A DNA stretch of 64,000 nucleotides, taken from NCBI GenBank assembly GCA_950097015.1, contig CATNEN010000039.1, positions 7,828,501 through 7,892,500 of the forward strand. Direction: 5' to 3'. Shown here piece by piece: positions 55,679 through 64,000 of this stretch. The notes beneath the pieces are model-generated. The model searched no databases. It worked only from the letters and a program-made list of their open reading frames with translations, and was not told where the DNA came from. Each line of letters begins with the position of its first letter. The stretch's first letter is position 1. This DNA is from Macrostomum hystrix (taxonomy: Eukaryota; Platyhelminthes; Macrostomidae). The translations under genes and the position numbers were made by a program.

Positions 55679-56497
55679 TCAGATTTCGGCTTCCCAGTCC
55701 ACATCCTTACGGCTTGTGTGCGATGACAGCTTTACAGTATATGGCGGCGGCAGAGCTGGCGCAAGCACTCTCTGTGTGCGCCAAATCTCGCGTTGGTGGC
55801 AATGGCTGCGCCGGCGCCGACGTCGCGCCAATCGCCGATTATCGTCTACTAGCTGAGCCAACAGCTGTCGAGCCTCCAGAAGGCCCTGGCCAGTGACGGC
55901 TGAAACCGCCAGCAGCTGGCAGGGGCGGCCCTCGGCCAGTAGGTCGAGTCTTAGGGCGTCGCGAATTTCAGCCAACGAGGCGCAGCCCGGCAGATCGCGC
56001 TTGTTGGCAAGCGCCAGCAGCGGTGCACCGGACAGCTCGACGCTGCCGTCAAGCACGGCGCCCAGTTCGTGCCCGGCCTCGCCTAATCTGGCACGGTCGG
56101 CTGCGTCAACAACAAAAACAATGGCCTGGGCATTGTCACACCGCGGTGCTGCGTAGTAGCGCCAAAGCGGACGAAGTCCCACAGCGCCGGGAACATCGAC
56201 GATATCGAAGCTTAGTGCTGAACGAACGCAACAGCCGACCGACGATGACGCTGAGTTCGTCGTTTTCGACTTCAATGAGGCAGCGTCGGTCGCGGTGTCA
56301 CCGTTCGGATCGATGAGTCGGTCTAACAGGCAGCTCTTACCAGCGCCGTCGAGACCCAGCAAGACGACGCGCGGTTTCGCCTTTTTGTGTTCGTCAAAAT
56401 ATTTAACGCCACCGATACGACTGTTGATGGAAGACGACAATGTCGGCTGCGGAGGTGCCAAGCAGGCACCGACCAGGCGGCGAAGTTGCTGGCCCAT
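55679..56497 (-). CDS. Divergent ARF-like small GTPase, single exon, 272 aa
   Basis: Start chosen at ATG 56497 giving MGQQLRRL, an N-terminal Gly suited to myristoylation as in ARF/ARL proteins; the frame extends 8 codons further upstream. Motifs: P-loop GLDGAGKS (48-55), G3 DVPGA (101-105, normally DxGGQ), LWRYYAA as in ARF LWRHYF, G4 NKRD (165-168), G5 SAVTG (199-203). ARF/ARL proteins regulate membrane traffic or cilia. Length is ~90 residues above the usual 180, from an N-terminal stretch, an insert before G3, and a basic Arg-rich C-terminal extension. The catalytic Gln of switch II is Ala, suggesting impaired GTP hydrolysis. Subfamily not recognised. Confidence 0.82.
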   Translation of the reverse strand: MGQQLRRLVGACLAPPQPTLSSSINSRIGGVKYFDEHKKAKPRVVLLGLDGAGKSCLLDRLIDPNGDTATDAASLKSKTTNSASSSVGCCVRSALSFDIVDVPGAVGLRPLWRYYAAPRCDNAQAIVFVVDAADRARLGEAGHELGAVLDGSVELSGAPLLALANKRDLPGCASLAEIRDALRLDLLAEGRPCQLLAVSAVTGQGLLEARQLLAQLVDDNRRLARRRRRRSHCHQREIWRTQRVLAPALPPPYTVKLSSHTSRKDVDWEAEI

Positions 56498-57214
56498 TTT
56501 GCGGCTGCTATCCTTGGACAAAAACTTTCAGCCCTAAAGTTGGATAAAACTGGGACGCTTCACACAGGATTTACGCAGTATGCAGCTGGTCAGTAGGCTG
56601 TCCTCTGGCTTCAATATGTACATGCACCTATCTATCGGGTCTGATTTGAGCAATACATACTGCTATTGTTCAGACCAGTAACGATTTCGGTGCTAAAAAC
56701 CATAGTTTATTGGTTCAGAAGTGAGGTGCGTAGTGGCGGGCAGATTTACATTATGCATGAGAGCTGGACGTAAACTCTGCCTCTATCAAAAAGTATGAAC
56801 TACATTCGCTTCTGCTTCAATGCCCTAATACAGACCTTGCATAGCAACAACATCGCGTCATCAATAATCGATTTACAATTTAGCTTCCATCATTGTTTGA
56901 AAGTTTTCTAGCTTTTATGTCAATCTTTACAACAATCGCTGCAGGGAATACTCGCAAAATCCCATTTATTGATAGCACAGGGGACACAGATTAAAAAAAC
57001 ACGCACTTGATGAGTTTTTAGGGTGTAAGTGCGACGCCCCTCTCAATTTTTGTCGCGAAGCAACTTGAAACGAGTTTAAAATCAGGAGGAGGTTTGCGAA
57101 GTTACTTCTTGGTTTCTAGTCGCAGTTTTCATGTCAGTAGTGACATATGAAGACATCGATCTTTAAATAATGGCAGTAAAATTGCTTTGCTTAGGACACG
57201 GTTTCTACTTTTCT
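56498..57214. other. Spacer upstream of the ARF-like gene
   Basis: No supported feature. Confidence 0.5.
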
Positions 57215-57375
57215 CGGCATTAGCTGAAGAACTGAAGGCTGCGTAAAGCTGTTCGGTAAATGGACTGGGGTAACATCTGGGTGAACTGAAGCAAAGACAA
57301 ATTGTTCCAGTGGAGTCGGGATTCGAACCCCCGACCTTTAAGTTGTGAGACCCACTCTCTATTAACTAGGCTGAA
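57215..57375 (-). repeat. SINE family A, truncated copy 3
   Basis: Reverse orientation: tail AGTCCATTTACCGAACAGC-like, short body, head with GGGGGTTCGAATCCCGACTC. Part of the body is deleted. Confidence 0.78.
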
Positions 57376-59574
57376 ACCCGTTATACTATGCGACGTTTAT
57401 TTAACTACTTGAATGTAATGCTAAATTATTTTGGAAAGAGAGCGGATCATATAGAGCAAGAGTTCCGATTAACTACTAACAGTAATACGTGTTAATATGC
57501 GTATTACGTACATAATAAACAGATGGGACAAATGAAGTTAAGGCTATAGATAAGGCAGAAAAAATATTCTGATGCACTTTGAGAATCCTCTTCAAGTTGA
57601 ACTTCGACCAGGATTTCAATTAGACTCAGCCTTAATACGAGAGCTACATCAACCCTGCATGCAAAGATCCCTTGAACTTCTTCGTGCCAGTGCATTATTT
57701 CAAAATCCACCCTGTCTGAACAGACGGCTAGAGGCTTGTACATGTAAACTGTATTCTTGTACTGCTCCCACGGCTTCAATGATTCGTGTAAGATATTATG
57801 CGAGCGTAAATTTTCGTTTAAAAAATCTGCGGAAGCAGATAAGCAAATGAATTGTAACTGATCAATCGATAAATGAAATAAAAAACTCAATATAGTAGTA
57901 TCTTTCGAGTATTTCAAGCCGCAAATGCAATGGAATCTACATGTCATAACAATGCAATAACTTAATACTTAAAATTGACTCAGTATAATAAATTGGTGTC
58001 AGAAAATAGCTGGAATAAATTTTGCGGCTACATTGTCCGTGTCTAGACACCGTAGAAGCCGTCGGTGTTCTTGCGCTGAAACCATTCTGTATTGTTCTTT
58101 GATCGCCTCTGTAATGAGTCACGACTTCATAATAGAAATTGAGTCTTCGCAGTAAGAGACAGTCTTTTCGACAAGCGAAAAGCGGCACAGCCTAGCCCTT
58201 TAGGCCGAGAATAAAATTTAGTAACCAAAAGATAAGGAGGGGTTGAAGGGGAAGAGGAGAGAGAACGGGTGGGCCAGAGCGTTAGGAGCTGAAAAAGAGG
58301 GGGGAGAGAGACGATCAGCTAGCCAATCAGAGATGAGGGAGAGGATAGAGTAGTGAAGGCTAGCTAAGAAGTTGAAGAGACCGAGGGAGAGAAGAGAAAG
58401 TACGATAAGAGCTCTGCAAGCGTAAACAGACACAGAGAAGGGAGAATTATTAGTCTATGGCACAACCTTACACTGTCGAAACGAGTTCACAGCGCCTGCA
58501 TCGAATCGATGGCGGCTCGTAGCTTGCACTACAAACCTGAAGTGCAATCTTTTGTAGCATCTCCAAATGTTCTGTGAATCTACCTATAATTACATTCCAA
58601 TCAGATCGACTTCGGGCGCAAATCATCCGAGTCGCAAGCAATTATTGTTTCTAAAGCCAATGTCAGGACTCTCGCAAACCAATGTCTCTCCGGGCACTCT
58701 AACTCTATGGACATCGATTACTGCCAGCGCTCTGGCTAATGTGTCACGTGCAGCGCCCTAATTGCAAACACACACACACATGCGCACTCACACTCGCTTA
58801 CACGAGTACTGCATGCAGAGTTGTCAAATTCCTTCCTGCGTGAGCAGGCCGCCCTAGGAATGGACGGTTAAAGCAATAGGCATTACACTAACACTTTCGA
58901 GATCCTCGGGGCGTGTCTCTAGAGAGACACGAGCGCAGACAGTGGGAGAGATTGGGCGTACTAAATATATCGATATAAAAGCGTCAACCACCAGCGACGC
59001 CCGCAGACTCAGAGGCCCACATCTCAGACAAGCTTCGCCTCAACTAGCAAACCAGCCCCGCTCGCACTCTGTTGGGACCGAAGGGGCAAGAAATAATTTC
59101 TTAGGTCTGCGTAATGGGAATTTTCGAATTGTTTTATATTATTTTATTTTTCACCCTTTAACAGCATTTAAAATAGAAGGAAGAAGGTGGAGTGAGAGGT
59201 TGCCACAGGAGAGACAGGGGAGAGCAAGAAAAGAAACAGACCAGATCCAGATAGATCGAGATCGATATTGCCCCACTCTGCGCCTTCTCCTACGAGAAGG
59301 GTCACTTGATCGGTCCGTAGATCTATTCAAATTGTTCCACCCCATTCGCTAGCTCTGCTCCCCTGCCTTCAGTATCAGCACCTGTCATTGGCTTTAAAGT
59401 CTGCTTTAGAAACTGACGCACAGACAGACAGACAGCCAGCCAGTCAGACCAGAAGAGCAAAGCTTTTTTAATGCAGAAAATCCCATTTGGGGATCAAATT
59501 GGCGCGCCCAGCACATAAAGCATTCTGATCGAGGGGCGCCGCTTTCGGCTTCCGGCCCTAGCGTCTGGCCCACA
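57376..59574. other. Spacer with purine-rich segment
   Basis: No gene supported; the frames around 57504-57947 on both strands lack family features and splice context. 58222-58410 is strongly purine-rich on + (GGGGAAGAGGAGAGAGAACG, GAGGGAGAGAAGAGAAAG). Confidence 0.5.
59545..59574 (+). promoter_or_regulatory. 3' splice acceptor-like site 13 nt before the FERM gene start
   Basis: CGGCTTCCGGCCCTAG, then 13 nt, then ATG. Weaker than the other examples. Confidence 0.3.
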
Positions 59575-60504
59575 ATGCATTCGTTTCGCAGCGCGGTCGA
59601 CTTTGCGCGCAGCTCCAGTAGAGAGTGCCTGAGGCGCTGCCAACGGCGCGGTCTCTTCTTGTCTGTTGGCGGCGGCGAGACTGGCGGCAGCAGCGGTGAT
59701 ATCGGCGACGGTGAGCGGAGTGCTCAGGAGATTCTTGAGTACAGGCTGTTTCGAGAGTTCTGCGAGCCAGCAGCTACGCAGGATGGCGAAAAGGTAAACT
59801 TTGATTTCTATAAAAGTCCTTGTTTATCAACTTACTGTGAAAACCCGCGCTTTCGGAAAAGCAATCTTGATCTAAGTGCACTGGTTCGATACTCATTATA
59901 TTCGCATACGACAATGTCCTGACATCCTGGCTGAGTAATGATTGGTTAACTGATTATTAGGTTTTCATCAATTCTCCTGGTGAAACATGCATCCTAGCAT
60001 CATCGCCAGCTTTATTCTTTTATTAAAGAAACAGTTTATTTAAAAGAAAGTCAAACCTTAACTTTTTAGACTTAATTTGAATCTATTGTGTTTTTTGTCT
60101 GTCGAGAAAAGACAGTACGCTACTAATCTCATAAAAATATAATTTTCAACATCCCTGACTTCGCACTTTCAAAAACACTCCAGCACGGCAACTCCGTGGG
60201 CGGCCGCAACGGCGTTCTTGGTGGATACGCGGTGCGCCTCAGACAAAACCGATCGGTGTCCTGCTCAGAGAGCCTGCAGCGGGCGCATCACCGGCAGACA
60301 GAGACAGTCACGAACGGCTCCGCCTCAACCGCCGCCGCAGCCGACAATGTCGCCATTGCCTCCTCACCAAGTTGCAACGGTCCTGCGCCCAGCGTGAAAA
60401 TGCGAAGCCAGAGAACAGCCTCAAGCGTTTCACGACTGAGTAGAAAACTGCGGCAGTGTGAGGTTGTTCTGCTGGATGGCTCCGAAGCAACATTTTCAAT
60501 TGAT
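59575..60504 (+). CDS. FERM-domain protein, 5' exons only (partial)
   Basis: Exons 59575-59793 and 60184-60504, both phase 0 (219+321 nt); donors AAG|GTAAAC and GAT|GTGAGT, acceptor CACTCCAG. The first 73 residues (MHSFRSAVDFARSSSRECLR) and most of exon 2 are Ser/Ala/Arg-rich. Exon 2 ends LRQCEVVLLDGSEATFSID, which fits the first beta strands of a FERM F1 lobe (C.V.LLDG pattern of band 4.1, PTPN3/4 and FARP-type proteins) that link membrane proteins to the cytoskeleton. The rest lies beyond the satellite-filled intron and the window end. The subfamily is unknown; FERM assignment rests on a short stretch. Confidence 0.65.
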
Positions 60505-60513
60505 GTGAGTTTC

Positions 60514-63500
60514 GTGGTAAACGTATTGGGGTAGCTCACTGAAGCATTGGTGGTAAAGGTATTGGTAGCTCACTGAAGCATCGGTGGTAAAGGTATTGGT
60601 AGCTCACTGAAGCATTGGTGGTAAAGGTATTGGAAGCTCACTGAAACATTGGTGGTAAAAGTATTGGTAGCTCACTGAAGCATCAGTGGTAAAAGTATTG
60701 GTAGCTCACTGAAGCATCGGTGGTAAAGGTATTGGTAGCTCACTGAAGCATCGGTGGTAGAAGTATTGGTAGCTCACTGAAGCATCGGTGGTAAAGGTAT
60801 TGGTAGCTCACTGAAGCATCGGTGGTAAAGGTATTGGTAGCTCACTGAAGCATCGGTGGTAAAAGTATTGGTAGCTCACTGAAGCATCGGTGGTAAAGGT
60901 ATTGGAAGCTCACTGAAACATTGGTGGTAAAAGTATTGGTAGCTCACTGAAGCATCGGTGGTAAAAGTATTGGTAGCTCACTGAAGCATCGGTGGTAAAA
61001 GAATTGGTAGCTCACTGAAACATTGGTGGTAAAAGTATTGGTAGCTCACTGAAGCATCGGTGGTAAAGGTATTGGTAGCTCACTGAAGCATCGGTGGTAA
61101 AGGTATTGGTAGCTCACTGAAGCATCGGTGGTAGAAGTATTGGTAGCTCACTGAAACATTGGTGGTAAAGGTATTGGTAGCTCACTGAAGCATCGGTGGT
61201 AAAGGTATTGGTAGCTCACTGAAGCATCGGTGGTAAAAGTATTGGTAGCTCACTGAAGCATCGGTGGTAAAGGTATTGGTAGCTCACTGAAGCATCGGTG
61301 GTAGAAGTATTGGTAGCTCACTGAAGCATCGGTGGTAAAGGTATTGGTAGCTCACTGAAGCATCGGTGCTAAAGGTATTGGTAGCTCACTGAAGCATCGG
61401 TGGTAGAAATATTGGTAGCACACTGAAGCATCGGTGGTAAAAGTATTGGTAGCACACTGAAGCATCGGTGGTAGAAGTATTGGTAGCTCACTGAAGCATC
61501 GGTGGTAGAAGTATTGGTAGCCCACTGAAGCATCGGTGGTAGAAGTATTGGTAGCACACTGAAGCATCGGTGGTAGAAATATTGGTAGCTCACTGAAGCA
61601 TCGGTGGTAGAAGTATTGGTAGCTCACTGAAGCATCGGTGGTAGAAGTATTGGTAGCTCACTGAAGCATCGGTGGTAAAGGTATTGGTAGCTCACTGAAG
61701 CATCGGTGGTAGAAGTATTGGTAGCTCGCTGAAGCATCGGTGGTAAAGGTATTGGTAGCTCACTGAAGCATTGGTGGTAAAGGTATTGGTAGCTCACTGA
61801 AGCATCGGAGGTAAAAGTATTGGTAGCTCACTGAAGCATCGGTGGTAAAACTATTGGTAGCACACTGAAGCATCGGTGGTAGAAGTATTGGTAGCTCACT
61901 GAAGCATCGGTAGTAAAAGTATTGGTAGCACACTGAAGCATCGGTGGTAGAAGTATTGGTAGCTCACTGAAGCATCGGTGGTAGAAGTATTGGTAGCTCA
62001 CTGAAGCATCGGTGGTAAAGGTGTTGGTAGCTCACTGAAGCATCGGTGGTAGAAGTATTGGTAGCTCACTGAAGCATCGGTGGTAAAAGTATTGGTAGCA
62101 CACTGAAGCATCGGTGGTAGAAATATTGGTAGCTCACTGAAGCATCGGTGGTAGAAGTATTGGTAGCTCACTGAAGCATCGGTGGTAAAGGTGTTGGTAG
62201 CTCACTAAAGCATCGGCGGTAAAGGTATTGGTAGCTCACTGAAGCATCGGTGGTAAAGGTGTTGGTAGCTCACTAAAGCATCGGCGGTAAAGGTATTGGT
62301 AGCTCACTGAAGCATCGGTGGTAAAGGTATTGGTAGCTCACTGAAGCATCGGTGGTAGAAGTATTGGTAGCTCACTGAAGCATCGGTGGTAAAGGTATTG
62401 GTAGCTCACTGAAGCATCGGTGGTAAAGGTATTGGTAGCTCACTGAAGCATCGGTGGTAAAAGTATTGGTAGCTCACTGAAGCATCGGTAGTAGAAGTAT
62501 TGGTAGCACACTGAAGCATCGGTGGTAGAAGTATTGGTAGCTCACTGAAGCATCGGTAGTAAAAGTATTGGTAGCACACTGAAGCATCGGTGGTAGAAGT
62601 ATTGGTAGCTCACTGAAGCATCGGTGGTAGAAGTATTGTTAGCTCACTGAAGCATCGGTAGTAGAGGTGTTGGTAGCTCACTGAAGCATCGGTGGTAGAA
62701 GTATTGGTAGCTCACTGAAGCATCGGTAGTAGAAGTATTGGTAGCACACTGAAGCATCGGTGGTAGAAGTATTGGTAGCTCACTGAAGCATCGGTGGTAG
62801 AAGTATTGGTAGCTCACTGAAGCATCGGTAGTAGAGGTGTTGGTAGCTCACTGAAGCATCGGTGGTAGAAGTATTGGTAGCTCACTGAAGCATCGGTGGT
62901 AAAAGTATTGGTAGCTCACTGAAGCATCGGTGGTAGAAGTATTGGTAGCCCACTGAAGCATCGGTGGTAGAAGTATTGGTAGCACACTGAAGCATCGGTG
63001 GTAGAAATATTGGTAGCTCACTGAAGCATCGGTGGTAGAAGTATTGGTAGCTCACTGAAGCATCGGCGGTAAAGGTATTGGTAGCTCACTGAAGCATCGG
63101 TGGTAAAGGTATTGGTAGCTCACTGAAGCATCGGTGGTAGAAGTATTGGTAGCTCACTGAAGCATCGGTGGTAAAGGTATTGGTAGCTCACTGAAGCATC
63201 GGTGGTAAAGGTATTGGTAGCTCACTGAAGCATCGGTGGTAAAGGTATTGGTAGCACACTGAAGCATCGGTGGTAAAAGTATTGGTAGCACACTGAAGCA
63301 TCGGTGGTAGAAGTATTGGTAGCTCACTGAAGCATCGGTGGTAGAAGTATTGGTAGCCCACTGAAGCATCGGTGGTAGAAGTATTGGTAGCACACTGAAG
63401 CATCGGTGGTAGAAATATTGGTAGCTCACTGAAGCATCGGTGGTAGAAGTATTGGTAGCTCACTGAAGCATCGGCGGTAAAGGTATTGGTAGCTCACTGA

Positions 63501-64000
63501 AGCATCGGTGGTAAAGGTATTGGTAGCTCACTGAAGCATCGGTGGTAGAAGTATTGGTAGCTCACTGAAGCATCGGTGGTAAAGGTATTGGTAGCTCACT
63601 GAAGCATCGGTGGTAAAGGTATTGGTAGCTCACTGAAGCATCGGTGGTAAAAGTATTGGTAGCACACTGAAGCATCGGTGGTAAAAGTATTGGTAGCACA
63701 CTGAAGCATCGGTGGTAGAAGTATTGGTAGCTCACTGAAGCATCGGTAGTAAAAGTATTGGTAGCACACTGAAGCATCGGTGGTAGAAGTATTGTTAGCT
63801 CACTGAAGCATCGGTGGTAGAAGTATTGGTAGCTCACTGAAGCATCGGTGGTAAAGGTATTGGTAGCTCACTGAAGCATCGGTGGTAGAAGTATTGGTAG
63901 CTCACTGAAGCATCGGTGGTAAAAGTATTGGTAGCTCACTGAAGCATCGGTGGTAGAAGTATTGGTAGCCCACTGAAGCATCGGTGGTAGAAGTATTGGT
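60514..64000. repeat. 34-bp satellite array (AGCTCACTGAAGCATCGGTG type), >100 copies
   Basis: Starts 9 nt inside the intron after the FERM exon and continues past the window end. Variants: AAAGGT/AAAAGT/AGAAGT/AGAAAT, and GCTCAC/GCACAC/GCCCAC. The first unit is diverged (GTGGTAAACGTATTGGGGTA). Blocks repeat at higher order, for example 61352-61627 and 63188-63463, 1836 bp (54 units) apart with the same variants. ORFs within it are artefacts. Confidence 0.97.

Noticed and set aside
57504-57947. 147-codon - frame and 92-codon + frame
   Set aside because: No motif, no consistent splice context, AT-rich composition like spacer DNA.
60530-64000. Possible CRISPR array (regular repeats)
   Set aside because: There are no unique spacers; it is contiguous 34-bp tandem DNA in a eukaryotic intron.

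Overview
This is nuclear DNA of a metazoan. Genes are split by spliceosomal introns (GT..AG junctions that keep frame), include animal-specific families (DEKA-type voltage-gated sodium channel, TDP-43, ERLEC1, PAR-type bZIP, FERM protein), and lie among tRNA-derived SINEs, Tc1/mariner elements, a Ty3/gypsy relic and a Crypton. Several genes have a strong 3' splice acceptor only 4-22 nt before the start codon, which suggests spliced-leader trans-splicing. With the unusual load of minisatellites, GC-rich coding sequence and poly-CAG/Q tracts, a free-living flatworm such as a macrostomid is my best guess. Confidence is low to moderate and no marker gene settles it.

Layout. 0-1.6 kb (-): two exons of an unrecognised acidic protein around a 19-bp minisatellite. 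2.7-5.1 kb (-): complete TDP-43 homologue in three exons. 5.3-6.3 kb: mariner deletion derivative. 7.1-11.8 kb (-): complete pantothenate kinase in five exons, with SINEs and a 30-bp minisatellite in its introns and a 36-bp minisatellite starting 3 nt after its stop. 12.3-15.5 kb (-): decayed Ty3/gypsy element beside a fold-back repeat. 15.5-18.7 kb: AT-rich, no genes seen. 18.7-23.5 kb (+): ERLEC1 in five exons, with a tetraspan gene nested antisense in intron 2 and SINE and Tc1 debris in intron 4. 23.6-27.2 kb: three minisatellites. 27.3 kb (-): last exon of a small membrane protein. 29.5-31.9 kb (+): PAR bZIP factor. 33-34.4 kb: hairpin-type repeats. 35.2-42.9 kb (+): complete Nav sodium channel in only three coding exons, with a mariner in the first intron. 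44.3 and 52.2 kb (-): two near-identical secreted PAN/LamG-like paralogues flanking a SHIPPO-repeat (STPG-like) gene at 47.7-49.5 kb (+). 53.8-55.3 kb (+): decayed Crypton tyrosine recombinase. 55.7-56.5 kb (-): single-exon ARF-like GTPase. 59.6-60.5 kb (+): 5' end of a FERM-domain gene whose next intron is a 34-bp satellite running off the window end.

The genes do not form one pathway. They are ordinary cellular functions: RNA binding, CoA synthesis, ER quality control, excitability, transcription, cilia or sperm tail, vesicle traffic and cytoskeleton. The features most worth attention are: sodium-channel domain III residues associated with toxin resistance and the near-loss of introns; apparent gene conversion between the PAN/LamG genes; start-proximal splice acceptors; and introns filled by minisatellites seeded next to splice sites.
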